DNA from: Oscillospiraceae bacterium
GTDB lineage: Bacteria > Bacillota > Clostridia > Saccharofermentanales > Saccharofermentanaceae
Direction of reading: 5' to 3'
NCBI GenBank assembly: GCA_902780785.1
Contig: CACZGS010000004.1
Span: 183,037-247,036 of the forward strand
Length of the DNA stretch: 64,000 bases
A program made the position numbers and the translations under genes. Positions 42,408 through 50,511 of the stretch are shown piece by piece (within the stretch, counting starts at the first letter, position 1; every line of letters starts with the position of its first letter). Under the pieces are notes generated by a model, which saw only the letters and a list, made by a program, of their open reading frames with translations, was not told the DNA's origin and made no database searches.

Positions 42408-42947
42408 ATGAACAAAGATTACCTCAAATCCAGGTTCCCGATCCTGATGCTCATCTTCACCTTCGGCGGCATCTTCGGCTTCATCTACGAGGAGATCTTC
42501 TACCGCTTCGACCTGGGCGAATGGGTCAAGCGCGGCACGACTTTCGGCCCGTGGATCCCGATCTACGGCTTCGGCGGACTCATAATATTGGGCCTCACAT
42601 TCAAGTTCAGGAAAAAGCCCCTCATGGTCTTCCTTTTCGCGACGATCGCATCAGGCATATTGGAGCTCGTGACCGGATGGGTGTGCCTCACTTTCTTCCA
42701 CGTAAGGCTCTGGGACTATAACGAAGAGATCTTAAACTGGGGCAACATCAACGGCTTCGTATGCGCGAGATCGGTCCTCTTCTTCGGCATCGCGGGCGTA
42801 TTCCTGCAGTTTGTGGTGGTGCCTGTTTTCGAGAAGCTCGAAAAGAAAATGCCCAAAAAAGCCTGGCTCATCCTATGCTACGTGCCGGCGGCCATATTCG
42901 TGCTGGACATAATTGTGAGCCTCATCTGCAAAGCATTGGCGAAATAA
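42408..42947 (+). CDS. CmpB/DUF1113-type membrane protein (copy 2)
   Basis: A 179-residue paralogue of the preceding gene: FGFIYEEIFYRFDLGEWVKRG, GPWIPIYGFGGLI, ELVTGWVCLTFFHVRLWDY and LNWGNINGFVCARS. Five to six helices. The two products are roughly 40-50 percent identical by eye, so a heteromer or recent duplication are both possible. AAGGAGA before the ATG is a good ribosome site. It is followed by a new promoter and palindrome for the esterase gene, so the operon probably ends here, though no terminator is visible. Confidence 0.85.
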   Translation: MNKDYLKSRFPILMLIFTFGGIFGFIYEEIFYRFDLGEWVKRGTTFGPWIPIYGFGGLIILGLTFKFRKKPLMVFLFATIASGILELVTGWVCLTFFHVRLWDYNEEILNWGNINGFVCARSVLFFGIAGVFLQFVVVPVFEKLEKKMPKKAWLILCYVPAAIFVLDIIVSLICKALAK

Positions 42948-42961
42948 GCGCCGTTTAAGAC

Positions 42962-42990
42962 TATAATTAGTTTGTTTTCGAGCTCGAAAA
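42962..42990 (+). promoter_or_regulatory. TATAAT box and 16-bp perfect palindrome
   Basis: TATAAT at 42962-42967 is followed by TTTTCGAGCTCGAAAA at 42975-42990, right over the expected transcription start of the esterase gene. It is either an operator or a 5'-UTR hairpin just before the GGGGGGG ribosome site. Confidence 0.55.
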
Positions 42991-43005
42991 GGGGGGGCTT
43001 CACAC

Positions 43006-43974
43006 ATGGAAAAGATCGATATCTGGCAAAAGGGCGAATACACATATCCGCTGGCATTTGATTTCACACCGAATCTCAGGCCGTACCTCATTGACGATGC
43101 CAATGTACGTCCCTGCATGCTGGTCCTCCCCGGCGGCGGTTATGCGGTCGCAGTTCCGCCTGAAGGCGAACTCGTCGCAAAGCGCTTCAACGAACTCGGT
43201 TACAACTGCTTCGTCATGACATACACGACCAACCAGCTCTGCCGTGTGCCCGTTATGGACCAGGCGATGAGAGACCTTGCCAGAGCGATCAGATTCGTAA
43301 GAAAGAATGCCTCCGAATACAACATCGACCCCGCAAAGGTCTGTATCTGCGGCTTCTCGGCTGCCGGCCACGTCTGCGCATCCGTATGCGATTACTGGGA
43401 TGAGATCGTCGACGACAATCCCGAATATGCTGATATCTCCTGCCGCCCTGACGCAGCTGTCCTCTCTTACCCTGTAATCACTTCAGGCGAGTTTGCTCAT
43501 CAGGATTCGTTCCGCTTTTTGCTGGGCGGCGACATCTACGACAGAGACGATGAAGAAGCAAAGAATTTGCTTGATAAGTACTCTCTCGAGAAGCACGTAA
43601 AATCCACCAATCCTCCCTGCTTCATCTGGCAGACCGAAGAGGACGATCTCGTGCCCGTTAAGAACAGTTATCTCTACGCTGAAGCATGCAAAAAAGCAGG
43701 CGTTAAGTATGAGCACGTCACCTTCCCTCACGGCTTCCACGGCCTCTCTATTCCAACCGAAGAATGGGCAAGAGGAATGCACGGTGAACCTTATACAGCT
43801 GAGCAGAGCTTCGCACTCGTAAAGGCAATAAAAGAGGGCCTTATCGAGTTCGAAGGCGACCCTGATAGTTTATTGGATTTCTTGAAGCCCTGGCCCTACG
43901 ATCCCAATGCGCCCAAGTTCCCTGAAGTATGCAAATGGCCGGAGATGGCGGATAAGTTTATCAAGGCGCTGTAA
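43006..43974 (+). CDS. alpha/beta hydrolase, acetyl-xylan-esterase-like
   Basis: A 322-residue intracellular esterase of the BD-FAE/AXE group. The oxyanion hole motif LPGGGYAV is at about residues 43-50; the nucleophile elbow CGFSAAGHV places Ser at about 118; the acid is in TEEDDLVPV; the catalytic His lies in FPHGFHGLS. It should deacylate small carbohydrate or aromatic esters. It has no signal peptide. It sits alone, with a palindromic promoter region, in a genome segment that also encodes a secreted glucanase. G-rich ribosome site about 15 bp wide before the ATG. Confidence 0.88.
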   Translation: MEKIDIWQKGEYTYPLAFDFTPNLRPYLIDDANVRPCMLVLPGGGYAVAVPPEGELVAKRFNELGYNCFVMTYTTNQLCRVPVMDQAMRDLARAIRFVRKNASEYNIDPAKVCICGFSAAGHVCASVCDYWDEIVDDNPEYADISCRPDAAVLSYPVITSGEFAHQDSFRFLLGGDIYDRDDEEAKNLLDKYSLEKHVKSTNPPCFIWQTEEDDLVPVKNSYLYAEACKKAGVKYEHVTFPHGFHGLSIPTEEWARGMHGEPYTAEQSFALVKAIKEGLIEFEGDPDSLLDFLKPWPYDPNAPKFPEVCKWPEMADKFIKAL

Positions 43975-43984
43975 GGGATTATTC

Positions 43985-44344
43985 TTAATCTCCATTTGGT
44001 ATTGCCAGAACTCTGTCTATTTCTTTGTTCATTGCTTCGACTTCGGGAGGATGCTCTAATGAATGTCCGTCGTTATAATCAACATAGACATTGTTAAAAA
44101 CTTCCATGCCGAATAATGTGACAATATATCCTTTTTCATAATACACATATCCGGCTTCATCATATAATCTGTGCCTGTGTTCAACCTGGTATAGCCTTTC
44201 GAAAGCAATACTGCGGTAAATAACAGTACCACCGTCTAAGAGACAATTTCTTCGCGGGAATAAAACGACCGTAAGAATAATTGCCACAACGATAATGGTT
44301 GCGACAACTCCCTTATTAGGTTTCTTTTTAGCTCGTTGAGACAT
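43985..44344 (-). CDS. small membrane-anchored protein, unknown function
   Basis: A 119-residue protein. A basic N-terminus (SQRAKKKPNKG) leads into one membrane helix (about 13-30), then an outer domain of about 85 residues with many Tyr and His (YRSIAFERLYQVEHRHRLYD, then YVYYEKGYIVTLFGMEVFNN). I do not recognise the family. It converges on the esterase gene, with 10 nt between the stops. A/T richer than neighbours. Upstream on its own strand lies the divergent promoter region of the methyltransferase operon. Confidence 0.6.
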   Translation of the reverse strand: MSQRAKKKPNKGVVATIIVVAIILTVVLFPRRNCLLDGGTVIYRSIAFERLYQVEHRHRLYDEAGYVYYEKGYIVTLFGMEVFNNVYVDYNDGHSLEHPPEVEAMNKEIDRVLAIPNGD

Positions 44345-44419
44345 TTTCTAATGTCTTTTCTCCCGCAATTTATGAAAACCTACTACCCTGCCCTACATAA
44401 CTAACTATACACGCTGCGA

Positions 44420-44425
44420 TATAAT
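44420..44425 (+). promoter_or_regulatory. -10 box of the methyltransferase/acetyltransferase operon
   Basis: TATAAT preceded by TGCGA, 35 nt before the first ATG of the six-gene operon. A weak -35 cannot be chosen with certainty. Confidence 0.5.
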
Positions 44426-44460
44426 GTATAAATAGTTTTTAAGCTAATTGGAGTAGGAAT

Positions 44461-45249
44461 ATGGATATTAAAGACAACAGAATAGATGCCGGCAAGGCTT
44501 TTGACTGGGGCAAGACTTCAGCGTTCTATGCAAAATACAGGGATATCTATCCTGATCTCTTCTATCAGAAGGTTGCTGACAGAGGCCTTTGCGTAAAGGG
44601 TCAGAAGGTTTTGGATCTCGGTACCGGCACGGGCGTTTTGCCGCGCAACATGTATAAGTTCGGCGCAGAATGGACAGGAACGGACATCTCACCCGAGCAG
44701 ATCGAGCAGGCAAAGAAGCTCTCTGAAGAAGCAGGCATGAACATTGATTATCAGGCTGTTTCTGCCGAGAAGCTCGACTTTCCGGATGAGTCTTTCGACG
44801 TGATCACCGCTTGCCAGTGCTTCTGGTATTTCGATCACGAGAAGGTCGCACCTGAGTTCCACCGCATCCTCAAAAAGAACGGAAAGCTCGTGATCCTTTT
44901 CATGGCATGGCTGCCGTATGAGGATAAGATCGCGGGAATGAGTGAGGATCTGGTCAGAAAATACAGCCCCACGTGGTCAGGCGGCGGCGAGACAGTGCAC
45001 CCGATCTTCATTCCTGAAGTAATGTACGATTATTTCGATATGGATTATCACGAAGAGTACAAGCTGAAGGTGCCTTTCACGAAGGAATCCTGGCACGGCC
45101 GCATGATCGCATGCAGAGGCGTCGGCGCTTCATTATCGCCTGACGAGCTCGCGAAATGGGATGCCGAGCACCGCGAACTATTGAAGAACGTGCCCGATGA
45201 ATTTGATGTATTACACTACGCTGCAACAGCAGTTTTGAAGAGGAAATAA
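44461..45249 (+). CDS. class I SAM-dependent methyltransferase
   Basis: A 262-residue methyltransferase of the UbiE/small-molecule type. Motif I VLDLGTGTGVLP (about residues 44-55) binds SAM, motif II WTGTDISPEQIEQA, motif post-I DFPDESFDVITACQCF and motif III LKKNGKLVILF follow in order. The C-terminal part is aromatic and probably forms the substrate pocket. It is the first gene of a compact operon with four acetyltransferase-type genes; a shared small-molecule or resistance pathway is possible but unproven. The following gene begins 1 nt after the stop. Confidence 0.88.
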   Translation: MDIKDNRIDAGKAFDWGKTSAFYAKYRDIYPDLFYQKVADRGLCVKGQKVLDLGTGTGVLPRNMYKFGAEWTGTDISPEQIEQAKKLSEEAGMNIDYQAVSAEKLDFPDESFDVITACQCFWYFDHEKVAPEFHRILKKNGKLVILFMAWLPYEDKIAGMSEDLVRKYSPTWSGGGETVHPIFIPEVMYDYFDMDYHEEYKLKVPFTKESWHGRMIACRGVGASLSPDELAKWDAEHRELLKNVPDEFDVLHYAATAVLKRK

Positions 45250-45250
45250 A

Positions 45251-45706
45251 ATGGTTGAGATTAGAATTGCTACAAAAGATGATATTGAGCTCCTGATGAG
45301 CAGCAGACTTGAGATGCTGAAGGTCGTAAATAACCTTCCTTCAGATTATGAATACACGGAAGAGATCGTAAGAGAGAGCCGCGATTATTTTCTTAACGGC
45401 GATCACATTACGGTGCTCGCGATAGATGACGGTAAAGTTATCGGCTGCGCGTCGATGAGCTTTATGTGGATAATGCCGACTTTTTCGCATCCTACGGGAA
45501 AGCGCGCACACTTAATGAACGTCTACACAAGGTCTGAATACCGCCGCCAGGGCATCGCTCGCAAGATGGTAAACATGCTGATCGATGAGACCTGGAAAAG
45601 AGGCGCGACAGAGATCAGCCTTGATGCAACGACAATGGGCAGGCCCCTTTACGAGAGCCTCGGATTTACTAACTCAACTGAGGGCATGGTTCTGACAAAG
45701 AAATGA
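45251..45706 (+). CDS. GNAT acetyltransferase 1
   Basis: A 151-residue GNAT fold. Motif A YRRQGIARKMVNMLIDET binds acetyl-CoA (about residues 96-113); motif B is ISLDATTMGRPLYESLGF. The N-terminal part holds VEIRIATKDDIELL. Substrate class unclear; similar small enzymes acetylate amines, tRNA peptides or drugs. It lies in the operon with 1-nt spacing upstream and a 4-nt overlap with the second GNAT. Compared with GNAT 2, motif A is classical (RxxGxA). Confidence 0.88.
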   Translation: MVEIRIATKDDIELLMSSRLEMLKVVNNLPSDYEYTEEIVRESRDYFLNGDHITVLAIDDGKVIGCASMSFMWIMPTFSHPTGKRAHLMNVYTRSEYRRQGIARKMVNMLIDETWKRGATEISLDATTMGRPLYESLGFTNSTEGMVLTKK

Positions 45707-46170
45707 GCGTTACTTTACGACAGGCAAAAAGAGAAGATATTGAGACTATCTGGAAGATGCAGGTAGAGGCTTTTCGCGGGCTCCTCGGAAAGTATCAGGA
45801 CTACGACTTAAGCCCCGGAGCTGAAGGTGTCGATAAGGTCATTGCAAGGTTCGAACAGCCGTGGACCAAGTACTTCTTCATTGAGGCTGAAGGCACTGAC
45901 GTCGGTGTCATCCGCGTGGTCGATAAGAAGGACGGCTCAAGGAAGCGCATCTCCCCTTTGTGGATCATGGAAGAGCACAGAGGCAAGGGCTACGCGCAGG
46001 CTGCGATCCTTGCTGTCGAAGAGCTCTATGGCGCTGACAACTGGTGCCTCGACACGATCATGCAGGAGAAGGGCAACTGTTATCTCTACGAGAAGATGGG
46101 CTACCATCAGACCGGCAAGGTCGAGCATATCAACGACCGCATGGACATTGTTTTTTACGAGAAGGACTGA
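45703..46170 (+). CDS. GNAT acetyltransferase 2
   Basis: A 155-residue GNAT. Acetyl-CoA motif EEHRGKGYAQAAILAVEEL (about residues 88-106), motif B NCYLYEKMGY. The C-terminal strand ends in DIVFYEKD. Sequence similarity to GNAT 1 and 3 is limited to the shared fold, so these are not recent duplicates. It overlaps GNAT 1 by 4 nt (ATGA) and the CAT-like gene starts 3 nt later, so translation is coupled through the operon. Confidence 0.88.
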   Translation: MSVTLRQAKREDIETIWKMQVEAFRGLLGKYQDYDLSPGAEGVDKVIARFEQPWTKYFFIEAEGTDVGVIRVVDKKDGSRKRISPLWIMEEHRGKGYAQAAILAVEELYGADNWCLDTIMQEKGNCYLYEKMGYHQTGKVEHINDRMDIVFYEKD

Positions 46171-46173
46171 CAT

Positions 46174-46827
46174 ATGAATTACAAAGTTATCGATAGAGAA
46201 AAATACTACAGAAAAGGCGTTTATCGCCATTTTACGGAGGACTGCAAGTGCTCGGTCTCAATGACCGCGCGCGTTGACGTAACTGACCTCGTTAAGCATT
46301 CGAAGGAGACCGGCACGAAGTTTTATATCAACTTCTTATATCTCCTCTCGAAGACCCTGAACTCCAGAGACGACTACAGAATGCAGTATCTCTGGCAGTC
46401 GGACGAGCTCATCTGCTACGACGTGATCAATCCGACGCAGTATGTTTTCCACGAGGATACTGAGACCTGCACGCCCGTTTACACGACATATTATGAGAAC
46501 TACAACGAGTTCTATAAGAACGCAGTAGCCGATGTTGAGGCAGCAAAGCAGACGCACGAATATCTGCTCGATGCAGATCACCCGAACTGGTTTGACGCGT
46601 CTTATGTATCCTGGCTCTCATACGACTCGCTCAATGTGGAACTCCCGGACGGTTATCTTTACTTCCTCCCTATTGTAAACTGGGGTAAGTACAGAGAAGA
46701 AAACGGCCGACTCATGATGCCGCTCACGGTGCGCCTTAATCACGCGGTCGCTGACGGATATCTGGTCGCAAATGTTTACCGCTTGCTTGAGAAAGAAATT
46801 GCTGAATTCTGCGGAGGCAACACATGA
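46174..46827 (+). CDS. chloramphenicol acetyltransferase-like protein (CatA fold)
   Basis: A 217-residue CAT-type acyltransferase, normal length for the family. The active-site motif reads LNHAVADGYLV (about residues 187-197): catalytic His and the structural Asp-Gly of HHxxxDG are present, but the first His is Asn. Other blocks are RVDVTDLVKHSKETGTKFY, WFDASYVSWLSYDSLNV and LPIVNWGKY. It probably acylates a small alcohol or amine; true chloramphenicol resistance cannot be claimed, since many chromosomal CAT-like proteins have other substrates. Located between two GNAT genes with a 4-nt overlap to the next. Confidence 0.85.
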   Translation: MNYKVIDREKYYRKGVYRHFTEDCKCSVSMTARVDVTDLVKHSKETGTKFYINFLYLLSKTLNSRDDYRMQYLWQSDELICYDVINPTQYVFHEDTETCTPVYTTYYENYNEFYKNAVADVEAAKQTHEYLLDADHPNWFDASYVSWLSYDSLNVELPDGYLYFLPIVNWGKYREENGRLMMPLTVRLNHAVADGYLVANVYRLLEKEIAEFCGGNT

Positions 46828-47321
46828 TCTTACGTGCATATACAAGAGAAGATTCACCCATCATCGCGAAATGGCTCCGCACGGAGACAGAGCTCTACCA
46901 GTGGTCAGCTGACCGTTATGGTTTCTTCCCTCTCCTGCCCTACAGCATCGATGACAACTATGCGCCGCAAATGAAGACGGGCCGCTTCATTCCTCTCACG
47001 GGAATCGATGAAGAAGGCAATGTCGTCGCGCACATAATTATCAGGTATCCGAAGGAGAACGATGATTCTTCCGTAAGGCTTGGCTTCGTCATTGTTGACC
47101 CCACGATCAGAGGCAAAGGTTACGGCCGCGAACTGCTCAAGCTCACTATTGACTACATACGTCAAAACCTCACAGCAACAAGAGTCGACTTAGGTGTTTT
47201 CTTAAACAATCCCAAGGCCGCAAAATGCTATGAAGCAGCAGGATTTAAGGCTTATGGCGAACACATCATCACCACACCTTTCGGTGACTGGAGATGTGTT
47301 GACATGGAATTATACCTTTAA
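46824..47321 (+). CDS. GNAT acetyltransferase 3
   Basis: A 165-residue GNAT of the RimJ/ribosomal type. Motif A PTIRGKGYGRELLKLTID (about 93-110), then RVDLGVFLNNPKAAKCYEAA, with the helix NPKAAKCYE characteristic of Nalpha- or aminoglycoside-type members. The N-terminal region begins MILRAYTREDSPIIAKWL. The stop overlaps the start of the following membrane protein by 1 nt, so all six genes (44461-47881) form one coupled unit. Confidence 0.88.
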   Translation: MILRAYTREDSPIIAKWLRTETELYQWSADRYGFFPLLPYSIDDNYAPQMKTGRFIPLTGIDEEGNVVAHIIIRYPKENDDSSVRLGFVIVDPTIRGKGYGRELLKLTIDYIRQNLTATRVDLGVFLNNPKAAKCYEAAGFKAYGEHIITTPFGDWRCVDMELYL

Positions 47322-47881
47322 TGGAACAGACAAAAGACAAGAAGCAGATCAGAGCCGAACTCGATGCCGCGGGTTTTAAGAATACCTGGGCGTGGGTCCT
47401 TGGCCTTCTTATTATTGCTGCGGCTCTCATCGGCCTTAGTCTGTTCCTGCGTTACAAGGATGTAAGCAAGAACGACGGTTACTCTTATGCTGATGCCATT
47501 CTGATCGAGTACAATCAGCAAAAGACCTACCGGTGGCGTATAAAAGGGCCAAATACCACGACCAGAACTTACATAAAAGTCGCTTATACACCTGAGGGTT
47601 CCGATAAGCATTACGAGATAGGCAAAAATGATGTGCAGCCGAGCATAGTCAATAAGCCCTACAAGGTATACTACAAGGCTGATGATCCGAAGGATGCTTA
47701 TATCACAAGGTGCGACTGGCTCACAGGACAGTACCTTCCCGTCGAGAAAAACTACGATCTTCCGATAAGTCTTTCAGGCTTCGCAGCCATATCAGGGCTG
47801 TACCTTTTCTTCGATGAACAAAGAGCGAAGCGCAGAATAAAAAAAGGTACATTCAAGCCCCGCAAGAAAGCTAAAAGCTAG
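47321..47881 (+). CDS. DUF3592-like membrane protein
   Basis: A 186-residue protein with two membrane helices (about 24-43 and 148-165) bracketing an outer domain of about 100 residues. The domain has the TYIKVAYTPEGSDKHYEI, then NKPYKVYYKADDPKDAYIT pattern of DUF3592-type proteins, whose function is unknown. A basic C-terminus (RIKKGTFKPRKKAKS) is cytoplasmic. It is the last gene of the operon, overlapping GNAT 3 by 1 nt and the convergent AraC gene by 4 nt; no terminator separates them. Confidence 0.7.
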   Translation: MEQTKDKKQIRAELDAAGFKNTWAWVLGLLIIAAALIGLSLFLRYKDVSKNDGYSYADAILIEYNQQKTYRWRIKGPNTTTRTYIKVAYTPEGSDKHYEIGKNDVQPSIVNKPYKVYYKADDPKDAYITRCDWLTGQYLPVEKNYDLPISLSGFAAISGLYLFFDEQRAKRRIKKGTFKPRKKAKS

Positions 47882-48642
47882 CCCTGATACACTTCTTTTT
47901 TTCTCGTGAGCGGTCCTGAATATTTGCTCCTGTATTCCTTCGGTGTCATGCCGCAGTCTTTTTTCAAAACATTCGTAAAGTAGCTCTGGCTGGGGAAAGC
48001 CAGCGATGCAGAGATCTCCGCAATCGGATAGTCGGATGAGGCAAGCATCGATTTGGCTGTCTCGAGCTTCTTGTTCATGATGTATTCGCTTACCGAGTAC
48101 CCTACTTCTTTCTTGAAAAGGCGCGAAAAGTAAGGCGCTGACAGATTCGTCACCGACGCCAGCGTCTCTAATGTTATGCGCGTGTGTAAGTGTTCGTAAA
48201 TGTAATTGATCGCAGTACTGACAGCCTTGGACGTAACGCTCGAACGCTGCAAGCCCGACATCTGCCTCGTGTAGTGAAGGCACATCTCGTTATGAAGTTC
48301 CGATATCTCTTCTGCCGTCGTTGCTTCATCGGCGAGGCGGATATAGTAGTCACTCAGAGAATACGCTTCGGACTGTGAGAGTCCGCCGCTTATGCAGAAA
48401 CGCGCGACCAGCGCGGTCGTGACTGTCATATGGTATTTGAGATTCTGCAGAGGGTCGTTTGAGAGAATTCCCAATCCCTGCTTAGCGTTGAAAGGCTCGT
48501 TCAGAAGCGTCTTTATCTTGCGGAGATTGCCGGTGCGGATCGTCTCATAGAAGTCCATCTCAGGTGCCAGCGGCGCCCTGAAGAATTCGTACTCTCTGTG
48601 AAGGAATTCCTGATAGGATATCTTCTTTCTTTTAGGCTGCAT
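47878..48642 (-). CDS. AraC-family transcriptional regulator
   Basis: A 254-residue regulator. The C-terminal 100 residues carry two helix-turn-helix motifs: ITLETLASVTNLSAPYFSRL and IAEISASLAFPSQSYFTNVL, ended by GMTPKEYRSKYSG. The N-terminal 140 residues are helical and do not match the usual cupin; a different ligand domain is likely. GGAGA lies eight bases before the ATG. It is divergent to the secreted glucanase gene, so control of that gene or of sugar uptake is plausible. It converges on the acetyltransferase operon. Confidence 0.88.
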   Translation of the reverse strand: MQPKRKKISYQEFLHREYEFFRAPLAPEMDFYETIRTGNLRKIKTLLNEPFNAKQGLGILSNDPLQNLKYHMTVTTALVARFCISGGLSQSEAYSLSDYYIRLADEATTAEEISELHNEMCLHYTRQMSGLQRSSVTSKAVSTAINYIYEHLHTRITLETLASVTNLSAPYFSRLFKKEVGYSVSEYIMNKKLETAKSMLASSDYPIAEISASLAFPSQSYFTNVLKKDCGMTPKEYRSKYSGPLTRKKEVYQG

Positions 48643-48707
48643 AAGGCGTCTCCGGACCGCGGAATTGCGGAAATCAAATAAGTATGAGATTAAGCTTTTC
48701 GAGCATC

Positions 48708-48717
48708 ATTATAGCAT
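48708..48717 (-). promoter_or_regulatory. extended -10 promoter of the AraC regulator
   Basis: ATGCTATAAT on the minus strand, followed by GCTCGAAAAGC at the expected transcript start; 65 nt before the ATG at 48642. Confidence 0.6.
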
Positions 48718-48810
48718 GAAAACATAAAAATTAGTTATGAAAAAGCAATAACCCAAAGCATAAAGTTGATATTTTGAGGGCAGACGGACAATTACCAACA
48801 GGAGGCAATT

Positions 48811-50160
48811 ATGAAGAGCAAGAGAATCATAAGTTCCATCCTTGCAATCTCAATGCTTTTGCCGATGGCTGCATGCGGCCAGAAGAAGACTGAGACTCCC
48901 TCTATCGAAGGCTACAACCTTCTCTGGAGCGACGAATTCGAAGGCAAAGAGCTCGACGAGACCAAGTGGAACCGCGAGACGCATGAACCCGGCTGGACGA
49001 ACAATGAGCTTCAGGAATACACAAATTCCGACGAGAACATTTTCGTAAGGGACGGCAACCTCGTGCTGAAGGCCATCAAGACCGAGAAGAACGGGAAGCC
49101 CTACTACACATCCGGCAAGGTCCAGGGCTGGAATAAGACACAGTTCCAGTACGGCAAAGTAGTTGTTTCCGCTAAGGTTCCGGAAGGCCAGGGTCTGTGG
49201 CCCGCCATCTGGATGATGCCCAACCAGGAATCCAAGTACGGTCAGTGGCCCAAGTGCGGCGAGATCGACATCATGGAGTCTCTTGGCAACGACACAACGA
49301 TCTCTTATTCAACAATTCACTATGGTGAGCCTCATGCTGAGCAGCAGGGCACCATCACAAAGGAAGGCGACGAGAGCTTCTCCGCCAAGTTCCACGAATA
49401 CTCCGTAGAGTGGGAACCCGGCGAAATGCGTTTCTACACAGACGGCGAGCTGGTCCTCACATGCAACGACTGGTTCACTGCAGTAGAAGGCGCTGACGAT
49501 AAGCCCTATCCGGCACCTTTCGACCAGCCTTTCTATGTACAGCTGAATCTGGCTGTCGGCGGCAACTGGCCCGGCAACCCTGATGCAACAACAGACTTCT
49601 CAAAGGCTGAATTCCTCATCGATTACGTCCGCGTATATCAGAAGGACGCTTACGATACAAACGTAACCAAGCCCCCGATGAAATTCCGTGAGGCACTCCC
49701 TGACGGCAACTTCATCCGCAACGGAGACTTCTCCGTAGCAGAGGATCTCACTGACGATGTCGACTGGAAGTTCCTCCTCTTCAACGAGGGCGAAGGCTCA
49801 GCAGAGATCAAGGATGGCGAGATGATCATCTACACAAAGAAATATGGAACCGAGGAATATTCAGTTCAGCTCGTACATCCTGACCTGCCGATGCTAAAAG
49901 GCCACAAATACCGGGTAACCTTCGATATCCGAGCGGACGAGCCCCGAAAATGTATCGTCTGCGTATCCGCGCCAAATGCCGGCTGGATCCGCTACCTCAA
50001 AGACACTTCGATCAATCTTGAGACCGAGTGGAAGACCTTCACCTTCGAATTCGAGATGAAGGACAAGGACGATAACAACGGCCGTCTCGAATTCAACATG
50101 GGTAAGCACAAGGACACTGCGACTATCCATATCAAGAACGTCAGAGTCGAAGAGATCTGA
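48811..50160 (+). CDS. secreted GH16 beta-glucanase lipoprotein with a CBM4/9-like module
   Basis: A 449-residue lipoprotein (lipobox LPMAAC, about residue 21). The GH16 domain (about 33-285) has WSDEFEGKELDETKWN, GLWPAIWMMP, the catalytic motif GEIDIMES (ExDxxE, residues about 150-157) and WEPGEMRFYTDGEL. It should cut beta-1,3- or 1,3-1,4-glucans. The C-terminal 150 residues (LPDGNFIRNGDFSVAED then a jelly-roll with RYLKDTSINLETEWKTFTFEF) resemble CBM4/9 sugar-binding modules. GGAGG lies before the ATG; a strong terminator follows. The divergent AraC gene is the likely regulator. Confidence 0.92.
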   Translation: MKSKRIISSILAISMLLPMAACGQKKTETPSIEGYNLLWSDEFEGKELDETKWNRETHEPGWTNNELQEYTNSDENIFVRDGNLVLKAIKTEKNGKPYYTSGKVQGWNKTQFQYGKVVVSAKVPEGQGLWPAIWMMPNQESKYGQWPKCGEIDIMESLGNDTTISYSTIHYGEPHAEQQGTITKEGDESFSAKFHEYSVEWEPGEMRFYTDGELVLTCNDWFTAVEGADDKPYPAPFDQPFYVQLNLAVGGNWPGNPDATTDFSKAEFLIDYVRVYQKDAYDTNVTKPPMKFREALPDGNFIRNGDFSVAEDLTDDVDWKFLLFNEGEGSAEIKDGEMIIYTKKYGTEEYSVQLVHPDLPMLKGHKYRVTFDIRADEPRKCIVCVSAPNAGWIRYLKDTSINLETEWKTFTFEFEMKDKDDNNGRLEFNMGKHKDTATIHIKNVRVEEI

Positions 50161-50245
50161 CACTTAATTAAGTCAAGTTAAGCGGCGATCACAATCATTC
50201 AAAGCCACTTATGATCCGGTTGCTGCTTTTCTCGAATATTTAGCC

Positions 50246-50282
50246 AAAAATGGCAGGAGACCCCCATTCTCCTGCCATTTTT
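50246..50282 (+). terminator. intrinsic terminator of the glucanase gene
   Basis: 15-bp perfect stem (AAAAATGGCAGGAGA on the left arm) with a 7-nt loop and T-tract; symmetrical A/T ends make it work in both directions. Confidence 0.92.
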
Positions 50283-50294
50283 CGTTTCATGAGA

Positions 50295-50400
50295 TTTCAC
50301 TACAAAATTCAGGCAGGGCAGTTAATTTGTAGTGAAAATCCGAGCTATACCCTTGTTTTTCACGATATTTTTCATGCCATGCCTGAATTTTGTAGTGAAT
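50295..50400. repeat. family C repeat: two 43-nt palindromic units, period 63
   Basis: TTTCAC starts units at 50295 and 50358; GTAGTGAA ends them at 50329-50336 and 50392-50399. Both distances are 63 nt. Unit 1 pairs TTTCACTACAAA with TTTGTAGTGAAA; unit 2 has a degenerate left arm. The first arm of unit 1 also pairs with the last arm of unit 2 (TTCAGGCA and TGCCTGAA), so the whole element has inverted ends. It fills the middle of the 351-nt convergent gap between the glucanase and DUF4003 genes. Confidence 0.85.
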
Positions 50401-50429
50401 TTTAATTGGAATGGCAACCTGTAGACATC

Positions 50430-50450
50430 TTTTTCGAGCCGCTCGAAAAA
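50430..50450. repeat. 21-nt palindrome with CTCGAAAAA arms
   Basis: TTTTTCGAGC, one central C, GCTCGAAAAA. Close to the 16-bp palindrome at 42975. No gene start is near; it lies between family C and the terminator of the convergent gene. Confidence 0.6.
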
Positions 50451-50458
50451 CCAGAAAA

Positions 50459-50479
50459 AAGTCCGACAGTGCCGGACTT
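50459..50479 (-). terminator. intrinsic terminator of the DUF4003 gene
   Basis: AAGTCCG/CGGACTT stem with a 7-nt loop and a T-run on the minus strand from the plus-strand A6. Confidence 0.82.
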
Positions 50480-50511
50480 ATTTCTGGAATATTCAAAATC
50501 AATAAACCGCC

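Noticed and set aside
46174..46827. Chloramphenicol resistance gene
   Set aside because: Only the CAT fold and catalytic His can be claimed; the first His of HHxxxDG is Asn and the context is chromosomal.
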